From: Caryophanales bacterium UBA6879
GTDB taxonomy: Bacteria > Bacillota_I > Bacilli_A > RFN20 > CAG-288
Assembly (NCBI GenBank): GCA_002449135.1
Contig: DKCH01000040.1
Span: forward strand, 11,675 to 21,403
Length of the DNA stretch: 9,729 nucleotides
Direction: 5' to 3'
Part shown: positions 1 to 8,103 of the stretch, piece after piece
How positions within the stretch are numbered: the stretch's first letter is position 1
Layout: every line of letters begins with the position of its first letter
Program-made: the position numbers and the translations under genes
Notes under the pieces: model-generated
Seen by the model: only the letters and a program-made list of their open reading frames with translations
What the model was told of the DNA's origin: nothing
Databases searched by the model: none

Positions 1-509
1 AGTTTTAACATCATTAAAGCTATAGGAAGACCAACATTTAAGGAACGTCCAATTACTACAACCTTTTTTCCAATTACAGGAATTTTATAATATTTAATTA
101 GTTCATAAACAGCCTTAGAAGTTCCAGGTAAATAATTCAAATTTCCTTTTAATAAATGACCTAAATTAGCACTAGTTAACATATCAGGATCCTTTTTAGG
201 GTCAATCATTTCCATAAGTTTATTTTCATTTTCAACCTTCAATGGGCGAGATAAAATGATAGTAGAGTCTTGCAATTTATTAATTTTATCTATTTCTTCT
301 TTAGCTTGAATAAAACTGTTAATAAAAATAATTTTAGCATTTAGATTAATAGAAGAGACAGTTTTTTCAATCATTTTGGCATAAGTTAAAGCACTTATTT
401 CTTTTTCATTAACTAAAATATAAAAAGTAAGCTTTGGATGATTTTCTACTATTTTATTGATTCTTGTTAAAATTTCTTTTTTAACATTTATACCTAAAAG
501 TTCTCTCAT
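1..509 (-). CDS. folD: FolD, methylenetetrahydrofolate dehydrogenase/cyclohydrolase (3' end outside window)
   Basis: The first 169 residues of a FolD-family protein; the C-terminal part lies beyond base 1. FolD oxidises 5,10-methylene-THF to methenyl-THF with NAD(P)+ and normally hydrolyses that to 10-formyl-THF in the cytosol. The N-terminal folate domain shows Y43 with K49, the P-L-K segment at 89-91, and P104-KKDPD-M110 in place of the usual P-x-K-D-V-D-G. It is followed by P128-G-T-S where the family has P-C-T-P. The Rossmann entry G147-KKVVVIGRS-LNVGLP is well kept and close to the family G-x-x-x-x-V-V-G-R-S-x-x-V-G-x-P. Odd points: by alignment from memory, the catalytic lysine (human K56) falls on I47 and the glutamine (human Q100) on S87. 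Cyclohydrolase activity is therefore doubtful while dinucleotide binding looks intact. The ATG at 507-509 begins one base after the fhs stop, with only a weak GAGTGA-like binding site, so translation is probably coupled to fhs. Confidence 0.88.
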   Translation of the reverse strand, partial: MRELLGINVKKEILTRINKIVENHPKLTFYILVNEKEISALTYAKMIEKTVSSINLNAKIIFINSFIQAKEEIDKINKLQDSTIILSRPLKVENENKLMEMIDPKKDPDMLTSANLGHLLKGNLNYLPGTSKAVYELIKYYKIPVIGKKVVVIGRSLNVGLPIALMMLK

Positions 510-510
510 A

Positions 511-2133
511 TTATTCACTCATTTTTACAGCATTAGGGACCTTAGGAAGACCAGGCATTAACATAACAGAGCCAGTTAAAGGAATTATAAATTTAGCACC
601 ACAGGAAATTTCTATTTTAGAAATATTAATAGTAAAGTCATTAGGAGCATTTAATAAAGTTGGATCATCAGAAAATGAATTAGGTGTTTTAGCCATACAA
701 ATATAAAAGTTTTCATGATGATTATTTTTTATTTCTTCTAAAGTTTTAAGAGCTTGTTGGGAATAAGAAACGTTTTTAGCACGATAAATTTCTTTACAAA
801 TTCTTTCAATTTTAGTTTTAACTTCTTCATCTTTATTATAAAGAGGATGAAAATTAGTTAAATTGTTATCCAAAGCATTCAAAACTTTTTTTCCTATATC
901 AAAGCTTCCTTTTACACCATCTTTAAAAGCAGTATTTAAGGCGTATTTAATGTTATTTTCCTTTAAGAAATTTTCTAAAAATTCAATTTCTTTTGGACTA
1001 TCAGTTTCAAATTCATTTATATTTATTACACAATCTACACGAAATTTAGTTATGTTCTCTAAATGTCTCAACATATTAGGAAGACCAGCTTTTAAACTTT
1101 CTAAATCTTCTTTATTTAAGTCTTCATATTTTTGTCCACCATGTAACTTTAAGGCACGTATTGTAACAACTAAAACTGCTAAACTAGGAGTTAATTCCCC
1201 TTCTTGACATAAAATATCAAAGAATTTTTCAGCACCTAAATCAGCACCAAAACCAGCTTCTGTTACAACGTAATCTGCATTATTTAAAGCAGTTTTTAAA
1301 GCAATTAAAGAATTACACCCATGAGCAATATTTGCAAAAGGACCACCATGAATTAAACAAGGATTATTAAAAGAAGTTTGAACTAAATTTGGGTATAATG
1401 CTAACTTTACTAATTTATATATAGCGTTAGAAATTTCTAAATCCTTTACAAAAACTTCTTTATTATCATATGTATAACCAATTAAAATATTATCAACTCG
1501 CTTTTTAAAATCTTCAGCATCTTTAGCTAAACAAAAAATTGCCATTAATTCATGTGCAGAAGTAATTACAAATCCATCTTTTCTTTCAATACCATTTAAT
1601 GGTTTACCAGTTTTTTTAGAAATCTTACCTTGCCCAATTGTTATTTCTCTTAAGCTACGATCATTCATATCTATACATCTTTTATATACGATACGATTTG
1701 GATCTAAATTCAAATTATTGTTTTGAAACAAAGAATTATCAAGACACGCCGCTATTAAATTAACTGCTGAAGTTATCGCATCAAAATCACCATTAAAATG
1801 CAAATTAATATCCTCTTCAGGTTCAACATTAACTTTACCCCCGCCAGTAGCTCCACCTTTTAAGCCAAAATAAGGACCTAAAGATGGTTCTCTTAAGCAA
1901 AGTATAGTTTTTTTACCTAAATAGTTTAAACTATCAGCTAAACTAATTGCTGTTGTAGTTTTTCCTTCACCTGCTTTAGTTGGAGTAATAGCAGTTACTA
2001 AAATTAGTTTACCTTTATTGTTTTTCTTAAGCATTTTAGAAATAATTTTCGCCTTATAAGGACCATAAAGATATAAATCTTCACTTTTTAAATTAATCTT
2101 TTTTGCAATACTAGTTATCTTTTTTAGCTTCAT
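511..2133 (-). CDS. fhs: Formate-tetrahydrofolate ligase (10-formyl-THF synthetase)
   Basis: Cytosolic enzyme that joins formate to tetrahydrofolate using ATP, giving 10-formyl-THF for purine synthesis and initiator tRNA formylation. The protein is 540 residues, slightly shorter than the usual 555 or so, and is collinear with the family from end to end. The ATP-binding loop P51-TKAGEGKTT60 is followed by REPSLGP (81-87), the glycine-rich GLKGGATGGG (90-99), the HGGPFANIAHGCNS block in the middle, AKTPNSFSDDP near the C terminus and the closing MPGLPKVP (526-533). The ATG at 2131-2133 is chosen because a perfect AGGAGG lies 7 bases upstream. A reading from TTG at 2172 would add 13 non-family residues and overlap the previous gene. 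It follows the miaA-tcdA gene by 28 bases and precedes folD by 1 base, so fhs and folD form a one-carbon pair at the end of the operon. Confidence 0.97.
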   Translation of the reverse strand: MKLKKITSIAKKINLKSEDLYLYGPYKAKIISKMLKKNNKGKLILVTAITPTKAGEGKTTTAISLADSLNYLGKKTILCLREPSLGPYFGLKGGATGGGKVNVEPEEDINLHFNGDFDAITSAVNLIAACLDNSLFQNNNLNLDPNRIVYKRCIDMNDRSLREITIGQGKISKKTGKPLNGIERKDGFVITSAHELMAIFCLAKDAEDFKKRVDNILIGYTYDNKEVFVKDLEISNAIYKLVKLALYPNLVQTSFNNPCLIHGGPFANIAHGCNSLIALKTALNNADYVVTEAGFGADLGAEKFFDILCQEGELTPSLAVLVVTIRALKLHGGQKYEDLNKEDLESLKAGLPNMLRHLENITKFRVDCVININEFETDSPKEIEFLENFLKENNIKYALNTAFKDGVKGSFDIGKKVLNALDNNLTNFHPLYNKDEEVKTKIERICKEIYRAKNVSYSQQALKTLEEIKNNHHENFYICMAKTPNSFSDDPTLLNAPNDFTINISKIEISCGAKFIIPLTGSVMLMPGLPKVPNAVKMSE

Positions 2134-2140
2134 GAGGCAT

Positions 2141-2146
2141 CCTCCT
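2141..2146 (-). promoter_or_regulatory. Consensus ribosome binding site of fhs
   Basis: AGGAGG on the minus strand, 7 bases before the ATG at 2133. It decides the fhs start against the longer TTG-started reading from 2172. An ATG at 2138-2140 touches the site directly and is out of frame, so it is not the start. This is the strongest binding site in the minus-strand cluster, suggesting fhs is translated independently of the gene before it. Confidence 0.85.
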
Positions 2147-2161
2147 ATATAAATAATAATT

Positions 2162-3697
2162 TTAATCTTCAAAAATTTTTAGAAAATAAGAAAGCATACA
2201 TAAGCCTTGACTATTAGGACTAATAACATTACTTCCAACAAATTTAGTATATCTTTTTTGAGGAACTTCTGTTGAGTATGTAACAACAATCTTTTCTAAA
2301 TTATTAAATCCTTTTTCTTTTAAAGATAATTTAAATTTTTTAGCTAATGGTTCACCGGTATTATTTAAGTTACCTACTCTAAAGCAATTAGCTTGTGTTC
2401 TTAAACCTGAACCTGTTGCTGATATAAATTTAACATTTTTTTCTAAACATTTTAAAACTAGATCAACTTTACTTTTAACATCATCAATACAATCAAAAAC
2501 AAAATCGAAATTTGATGAAATTAATTCTGTTGAAAAGTTTTGTTTTAAAGCATTAATATTTGCCAAAGGATCTAATTTTAATAAATGATTTTTGCAAGCA
2601 TCAACTTTAGCTAAATTAATATCATTATAATCATACATTATTTGCCTATTTAAATTAGATGTTTCTACAATATCTTTATCAACTATAGTTAAATTTTTTA
2701 TTCCTAAACGAATCAATCCGTTAGCGATAATAGAGCCTACTCCCCCTATTCCAACTAATAAAATAGAAGAATTTTCAATTCTATTTAAAACTTTTGGTTT
2801 TATAGAATACTTGTTTCTTAATCTTCTTATAACATCATAAGTTATATATTTTTCAATTTCTTCTGGTTTTAACGTAATTAAATTGGGAAATTGGTGTCTT
2901 AAAAAAGTTCTTTGCTTTTTAGCATATTGTCTTGTAGCTAATTTAACATCATCTTTAATTTCTTCTTCTGACTTATTTTCTTTTAAACCTTCTATTACTT
3001 CTTTATAACCAATAGCTTTAAAAGCATGAAGAGAAGGATTAAATTTTGTAATTAAGTCTTTTACTTCAGAAATTAATCCATTTTTAAACATTTCTTCTAC
3101 TCTTAAATTAATATTTTGTAAATTAGTTTCTTTATCAATATCAATATTAAAAAACATAACAGGATATAATGGCTTATCTTGATTTTGAGAAATCAAATTA
3201 GCTCTTGAATTACCGCCTTTAGCTAGCCTAATTGCACCTATTACTCTCCTAAGATTATTTTTATCAATTATTTGAAAAGTTTCAGGGTCTTCTTTTTCCA
3301 ATATTCCTAATAATTCTTCTTTACTTTTAGTTTCTAAATCATCCTCTTTTTGAATGTTTTTTGGGAAAATATAATTAAATAAAAGAGCCTTAACATATAA
3401 AAATGTTCCGCCTACTACTATTACATCTTTTCCTTCATTAAGACACTTTTCTAATATAGCCCTAGCTTTTTCTTGATATAAGGAAACAGAGACTTCTTCT
3501 AAAACTGAAGTATCATCAATTAAAGAATAAGTAAGACCATTTAATTCTTCTTTACTAGGCTTAGCAGAGCCTATATTTAATTCCTTATAAATTTGAAAAG
3601 CATCTGCCCCAATTAAAGGTAAATCTAAATTACGAGCTAATTTATTAGCTAAACTTGATTTCCCAGAAGCTGTAGTACCTAATATACAATAAATCAT
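2162..3697 (-). CDS. miaA-tcdA: Fusion protein: MiaA tRNA dimethylallyltransferase + TcdA-type t6A37 dehydratase (E1-like)
   Basis: One uninterrupted 511-residue frame carries two enzymes that act on A37 of tRNA. Residues 1 to about 283 are MiaA, which transfers dimethylallyl from DMAPP to N6 of A37 (i6A37). They show P-loop GTTASGKS (7-14), catalytic D32 in GADAFQIY, NIGSAKP, GGT with T98, and TRQYAKKQRTFLRHQ (255-269). Residues about 290-511 match the TcdA/CsdL family, ATP-dependent E1-like enzymes that cyclise t6A37 to ct6A37. They show N-terminal R294 at the family's R-T-x-L-x-G spacing, GIGGVG (316-321), D340 and D342, N-x-N-R351-Q, K364, D405 in the CIDD strand, V-T-Y-S-T-E-V-P (472-479) and the closing GSNVISP...GL. 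The variable loop between the last two motifs is short, so the second domain is compact. No internal ATG with a binding site exists at the junction. The ATG at 3697 overlaps the mutL stop by one base (TGATG). A TTG at 3700 would have slightly better spacing from AGGA and add one residue. Confidence 0.93.
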   Translation of the reverse strand: MIYCILGTTASGKSSLANKLARNLDLPLIGADAFQIYKELNIGSAKPSKEELNGLTYSLIDDTSVLEEVSVSLYQEKARAILEKCLNEGKDVIVVGGTFLYVKALLFNYIFPKNIQKEDDLETKSKEELLGILEKEDPETFQIIDKNNLRRVIGAIRLAKGGNSRANLISQNQDKPLYPVMFFNIDIDKETNLQNINLRVEEMFKNGLISEVKDLITKFNPSLHAFKAIGYKEVIEGLKENKSEEEIKDDVKLATRQYAKKQRTFLRHQFPNLITLKPEEIEKYITYDVIRRLRNKYSIKPKVLNRIENSSILLVGIGGVGSIIANGLIRLGIKNLTIVDKDIVETSNLNRQIMYDYNDINLAKVDACKNHLLKLDPLANINALKQNFSTELISSNFDFVFDCIDDVKSKVDLVLKCLEKNVKFISATGSGLRTQANCFRVGNLNNTGEPLAKKFKLSLKEKGFNNLEKIVVTYSTEVPQKRYTKFVGSNVISPNSQGLCMLSYFLKIFED

Positions 3698-5532
3698 CAA
3701 AAACCCGTCCTTTTAAAAAGCTTTTCAATATCATATTTAGAAATTTTAATAACAGTAGGTCTTCCATGAGGACAATTTAAAGGATTATGACATTTACTAA
3801 GTTGAGAAATTAAACTAAACATTTCTTCTTTAGATAAAACTCTATTGGCCTTAATTGACATTTTGCAAGCTTTAGTAGCAATTGCTAATCTTTTAATAGC
3901 TTTTAAATCAATTTGTTTATCTAATAAAGCTTGATTAATAATTTCTCTAACATCACTAATTTCTTCTTCCCCTTGTAAAACATCAGGAAGCTCATCAACT
4001 TTAATAGAAGAAGGCCCAAAAAGACTAGTAAAAATACCAATCTTTTTTAATAAATCAATATGTTCTTGATTATAATTAACTTTTAAAGCAGGAGTTAAAT
4101 CAACTACAATAGGAAATAATGGAGTAACTAAAGTAGGTTCTTTATTAAATTGAGCTTCACACTTTTCAAAATTAATTCTTTCAGCTGCCGCATGCTGATC
4201 AATTAAGTAAAGACCATCAAGAGAATCGCACACAATATAAGTCTCTAAAACTTGACCAACAGGAATTAATTTAGGAAAATTTTCACTTACCGCAGTTACC
4301 GGTTTAACTTCTTCCTCACCTTTAAATACTGAATTAGAATCTTTAAAAGTAATTTCTTCTTTATAAGTATCTTTTTCTTCATTATCAAAAGCGTCAAATA
4401 AAGAAGGTTGATTATCTTCTTTATTTTCAATAGATTTATTAGCTATTATATTTTCCTCATTATAAGCTGGTTTAGAAATAATTTTTTCTTCTAATTTATT
4501 TGCTAAAGTCACATTCACTTCAGGAATTTTTACTTCATCAAAATTATTTTTTGTTTTACTTAAAGCAATTAAACAAGCTTTATTAGTTCCACTAGATAAA
4601 CTATCTTCACAAGAAAGTCTTACTTCTTTTTTAGTAGGATGAACATTAACATCAACTAAAGAATAATCAACTTCGTAACGAATAAATGTTAAAGGATAAC
4701 GATTAGGTGGCAAATAATCTTTATAAGCATCAATAATAGCTTTTTGCACCTTTCCCATATAAACATAACGATTATTTAAAAAAGTTAAGATTCCATAGCG
4801 GTTAGAATATGAAAAAGAAGGATGCACTATATACCCATCTCCTTTAAATCCATCACCTACTAAGTTAAAAGGTAAACAATTTTTTGCAATTTCGTTTCCA
4901 TAAATTGAAGCGATTGTTTCTAAAAAATTACCTCTTCCAGTAGTTTTTAAAACTTCTTTTTTATCAACTATTAAAGAAAATCTTATTTCAGGAAAACCCA
5001 AAGCCAAATGCTGAACAGTTTCAATACATGAAGCAATTTCCGTCTTATCAGATTTTAAATATTTTAAACGAGCAGGAGTATTAAAAAACAATTCTCTTAT
5101 TTCAAAAGTCGTTCCCTTCCTTAGCATAGAAGGTTTAACTTGTAATTCACTATCAGGTTCAGAAATAACCTCACTTCCTTCCACCCCATTACTAGTTTCC
5201 ATTTTTACATGTGAAATAGAAGCAATAGAAGGAATGGCTTCGCCACGAAAACCTAAAGTAGTAATTCTTGGTAAATCATAAATAGACTTAACCTTACTTG
5301 AGGCGTGTCTTTTAAAAGCTAATTGAGCATCAAGATGATCCATTCCCTCACCATCATCTTTTACTGAAATAAGATTTTTACCGGCATTTTCAATAATAAT
5401 TAAAATATTTTTTGCTTTAGCATCAATTGAATTTTCTACTAACTCTTTAATAACTGAAGAAGGTCTTTCAATAACTTCTCCAGCAGCAATCATATTTGCT
5501 AAAGTTGTAGACATAACTTGAATTTTAGACAT
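3697..5532 (-). CDS. mutL: DNA mismatch repair protein MutL (with endonuclease motif)
   Basis: A 611-residue MutL that couples MutS mismatch recognition to strand incision. The N-terminal GHKL ATPase has E30 in KELVENSIDA, DDGEGMD (59-65), GFRGEA (94-99), RELFFNTPARLK (146-157) and the NVHPTKKEVR segment (296-305). An acidic, low-complexity linker of about 90 residues follows (roughly 330-420). The C-terminal dimerisation/nuclease domain keeps DQHA-x2-E-x4-E (445-456), A-C-K-x-S-I-K-A (555-562), C-P-H-G-R-P (587-592) and a final F-K-R (606-608). These are the marks of metal-dependent nicking MutL proteins found in bacteria without MutH. The linker contains QPSLF (375-379), which looks like a sliding-clamp binding motif. 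The start is supported by AAGGTG 7 bases upstream, inside the end of mutS. The gene lies one base after mutS and its TGA overlaps the miaA-tcdA ATG. Confidence 0.97.
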   Translation of the reverse strand: MSKIQVMSTTLANMIAAGEVIERPSSVIKELVENSIDAKAKNILIIIENAGKNLISVKDDGEGMDHLDAQLAFKRHASSKVKSIYDLPRITTLGFRGEAIPSIASISHVKMETSNGVEGSEVISEPDSELQVKPSMLRKGTTFEIRELFFNTPARLKYLKSDKTEIASCIETVQHLALGFPEIRFSLIVDKKEVLKTTGRGNFLETIASIYGNEIAKNCLPFNLVGDGFKGDGYIVHPSFSYSNRYGILTFLNNRYVYMGKVQKAIIDAYKDYLPPNRYPLTFIRYEVDYSLVDVNVHPTKKEVRLSCEDSLSSGTNKACLIALSKTKNNFDEVKIPEVNVTLANKLEEKIISKPAYNEENIIANKSIENKEDNQPSLFDAFDNEEKDTYKEEITFKDSNSVFKGEEEVKPVTAVSENFPKLIPVGQVLETYIVCDSLDGLYLIDQHAAAERINFEKCEAQFNKEPTLVTPLFPIVVDLTPALKVNYNQEHIDLLKKIGIFTSLFGPSSIKVDELPDVLQGEEEISDVREIINQALLDKQIDLKAIKRLAIATKACKMSIKANRVLSKEEMFSLISQLSKCHNPLNCPHGRPTVIKISKYDIEKLFKRTGF

Positions 5533-5533
5533 T

Positions 5534-8101
5534 TTATTTCACCTTCTTTTTAAGTTCATATAAAAGATTTAAAGCCTCTAATGGTGATAAAGTTAAAGGA
5601 TCAATAGTTTTTAATTTATCAATAATTTCTTGGTTTTTATCTACTAAAGTAACTTCTTTTTTTATAGGAGTTTGGCAAATAGAAGCAAAATTAATTTTTT
5701 GATTTTCTAACTCAGCTAAAATTTCTTTAGCACGTGAAATCACTTCATCTGGTAAACCAGCTAATTTAGCAACATTAATACCATATGACTTATCCATAGC
5801 TCCTTTTTCAACTTTGTATAAAAAAGTAATTTCACCATCTTTTTCTAAAACAGCAACATGGACATTTTCAACACCTTTCAAAGTAGAAACTAATTTTGTA
5901 ATTTCATGATAGTGAGTTGAAAATAATGTTTTAGCACCAATTTTTGCTAAATTGTATTCAATAATAGCTTGAGCCAAAGCCATACCATCATAAGTAGCAG
6001 TACCTCTACCTATTTCATCAAAAAGTAAAAGAGAATTATTAGTAGCATTTTGTAAAGCTCTATTGGTTTCACTCATTTCAACCATGAATGTAGATTCACC
6101 TTTAATTAAATCGTCACTTGCCCCTATACGTGTAAAAATCGCATCAAAAACAAACAAATTAGCTTTACTAGCTGGTACATAACAACCAAGCTGAGCCATA
6201 ATAACAATCAAGGCTAATTCACGCATATAAGTTGATTTACCACCCATATTTGGTCCTGTAATTACTAAAACATCTAAATCAGAACCCATAATATAATCAT
6301 TAGAAACAAACTGCTTTAAAGGCATAACCTTTTCAATTACAGGATGGCGAGCTTCTTTAATTTCAACTTTTCTTTCATTATTAAAAGTCGGTCTAATATA
6401 ATTATTTTCGCTAGAAACCAAAGCCAAAGAAACCAAGAAATCTAATTTAGCAATACCTGTTGCTAAATTTTGAATTTTTAATGTCCAAGTTTTTACATAT
6501 TCTCTAAGCTTTTGAAACATTTTATATTCCATATCTAATCTAGCTTCTTGAGCATGTAAAATTTGAGATTCAACATTTTTTAATTCTTCTGTAATAAATC
6601 TTTCCCCAGAAGTCATGGTTTGCTTACGAATATAGTTATATTCAGGCTTAACCAAATTTAATTGACCATTAGAAATTTCAATATAGTAACCAAATATCTT
6701 AGAATATCCAACTCTTAATGTTTTAATACCTGTCTTTTCTTTTTCTCTTTGTTCAATATCCAAAAGATAGTTTTTTCCTTCGGTAGCCATCTTTATTACT
6801 TTATCTAATTCAGAATCATAGCCAAGTTTAAATATTCCACCATCTTTAATTGTTGGTGGGCAATTTGGATCAATAGCTTTTTCTAAAATATTTACAAGTT
6901 CAGTAAAATCAGCTAAATCAGCTTGAATATCTAAAAACTCTTTATTGTTTAATTTATTAAGCAATTCCTTAATAGATGGAACAATTGATAAAGAAGCCTT
7001 TAGTTGTAACATTTCTTTACCAGAGCAAGAATCATAACTTACTCTTGCAATTAAACGCTCTAAATCATAAATTTGCTCTAGTTGATTTTTTAAATCTCCT
7101 CTTACTAAAAAATTATCAATTAAAATATCTAAACAATTTAAACGATGAGTAATTTCACTTAAAGAAGCAGAAGGTTCTAAAATTCTACTTTTTAAAAGTC
7201 TTGCCCCCATTGGTGTTGATGTTTTATTTAGTATCCAAAATAATGACCCATAAGTAGTTGAATTAGCTAAAGACTTAATCAATTCAAGATTAATTCTAGT
7301 AGAATAATCTAATTTCAAAACTTTTTCTAAACCGAGATTTCTTGCAGGTTTAAAATAATCTAATTCTCTTTTTTGTGTTTCAATTAGATAATTCATTAAT
7401 TTAGAAATGGCAGACATTTGTCTTTGATCTTTAATATATTTAAATAAAGGCTCATAAGATAAATCATAGCTATCGTTATTATAATAAGAAAGACAAACTT
7501 TTAAATTTGCTTTTATAGTATTTATTAAATTAGCATCTAAAGAAGTAGAAATAACTAATTCTTTAACATCATAATTAACTAATGTTGCTAAAACATCTGT
7601 TGCTATATGTTTTAAATTGATAACATCAATTTCACCAGTAGAAAGATCAGCTAAAGCAATAGCATATATATAGCTAGCATCAATTAAGGAAGCAATATAA
7701 TTATTATCAATACCTTTAATTTCTAAATTAGCACCTGGAGTTATTATTTGAATAACATCTCTTTTTACTAATCCTTTTGCTAATTTTGGATCCTCAAGTT
7801 GTTCTACAATACCAACTTTATGACCATTTTCTAAAAGCTTATTAACATAATTTAAATAAGCATGATGAGGGATTCCACACATTGGAACTTTTTCTTTGTT
7901 TCCAGCAAATTTTCCGGTTAAAAAAAGTTGAAGTTCCTTACTGGCTAAAACAGCATCATCAAAAAACATCTCATAAAAATCGCCTATTCTAAAAAGGATA
8001 ATTAAATCAGGATGTTTTCTTTTCACTTCAAGATATTGTTGAATCATTGGAGTAAAACTTTGCTCTTCTTTTTTACTTGTATCTTTTTTCATAAATCTCA
8101 T
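5534..8101 (-). CDS. mutS: DNA mismatch repair protein MutS
   Basis: MutS1-type mismatch sensor, 855 residues, a normal length. The N-terminal mismatch-binding domain has F42-Y-E44 (the F-x-E that stacks on the mismatch) followed by KVPMCGIPHHA. The connector, lever and clamp regions are continuous. The ATPase shows Walker A GPNMGGKST (616-624), TRIGASDD (657-664), the ST-FMVEM segment, Walker B LLLFDEIGRGT (691-701) and STHYHE (728-733). The C terminus ends with the usual D-P-L-T-L-S-P-L-E-A-L dimerisation segment (834-844). The Q-L/M-S-L/F-type clamp motif often seen after the ATPase is not evident; the local sequence there is SICQTPIKK. No Shine-Dalgarno is visible. The ATG at 8099-8101 sits two bases from a TATAAT, so a shorter product from the ATG at 8090-8092 (852 residues, starting MKKDTS) is plausible. 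It is first in the minus-strand operon and is divergent from glpK. Confidence 0.97.
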   Translation of the reverse strand: MRFMKKDTSKKEEQSFTPMIQQYLEVKRKHPDLIILFRIGDFYEMFFDDAVLASKELQLFLTGKFAGNKEKVPMCGIPHHAYLNYVNKLLENGHKVGIVEQLEDPKLAKGLVKRDVIQIITPGANLEIKGIDNNYIASLIDASYIYAIALADLSTGEIDVINLKHIATDVLATLVNYDVKELVISTSLDANLINTIKANLKVCLSYYNNDSYDLSYEPLFKYIKDQRQMSAISKLMNYLIETQKRELDYFKPARNLGLEKVLKLDYSTRINLELIKSLANSTTYGSLFWILNKTSTPMGARLLKSRILEPSASLSEITHRLNCLDILIDNFLVRGDLKNQLEQIYDLERLIARVSYDSCSGKEMLQLKASLSIVPSIKELLNKLNNKEFLDIQADLADFTELVNILEKAIDPNCPPTIKDGGIFKLGYDSELDKVIKMATEGKNYLLDIEQREKEKTGIKTLRVGYSKIFGYYIEISNGQLNLVKPEYNYIRKQTMTSGERFITEELKNVESQILHAQEARLDMEYKMFQKLREYVKTWTLKIQNLATGIAKLDFLVSLALVSSENNYIRPTFNNERKVEIKEARHPVIEKVMPLKQFVSNDYIMGSDLDVLVITGPNMGGKSTYMRELALIVIMAQLGCYVPASKANLFVFDAIFTRIGASDDLIKGESTFMVEMSETNRALQNATNNSLLLFDEIGRGTATYDGMALAQAIIEYNLAKIGAKTLFSTHYHEITKLVSTLKGVENVHVAVLEKDGEITFLYKVEKGAMDKSYGINVAKLAGLPDEVISRAKEILAELENQKINFASICQTPIKKEVTLVDKNQEIIDKLKTIDPLTLSPLEALNLLYELKKKVK
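5540..5545 (-). promoter_or_regulatory. Ribosome binding site of mutL
   Basis: AAGGTG on the minus strand, 7 bases before the mutL ATG at 5532 and located within the last codons of mutS. It supports the chosen start and implies that ribosomes finishing mutS stop on top of the mutL initiation region, favouring coupled production of the two partners. Confidence 0.7.
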
Positions 8102-8103
8102 TT

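Noticed and set aside
863..1207. A 114-codon open frame on the plus strand
   Set aside because: It lies wholly antisense inside fhs, has no recognisable domain and no supporting binding site; the fhs reading is strong throughout.
2134..2172. A longer fhs starting from TTG at 2172
   Set aside because: The extra 13 residues do not resemble the family, overlap the upstream gene, and the AGGAGG site points to the ATG at 2133.
2790..2880. A separate internal start for the TcdA half
   Set aside because: The codons across the junction contain no in-frame ATG or GTG with a Shine-Dalgarno sequence; nearby ATGs are out of frame.
4190..4210. A damaged MutL nuclease site
   Set aside because: The DQHA-x2-E-x4-E motif and its partner motifs are all intact on reading the minus strand, so no loss of nicking function is suggested.
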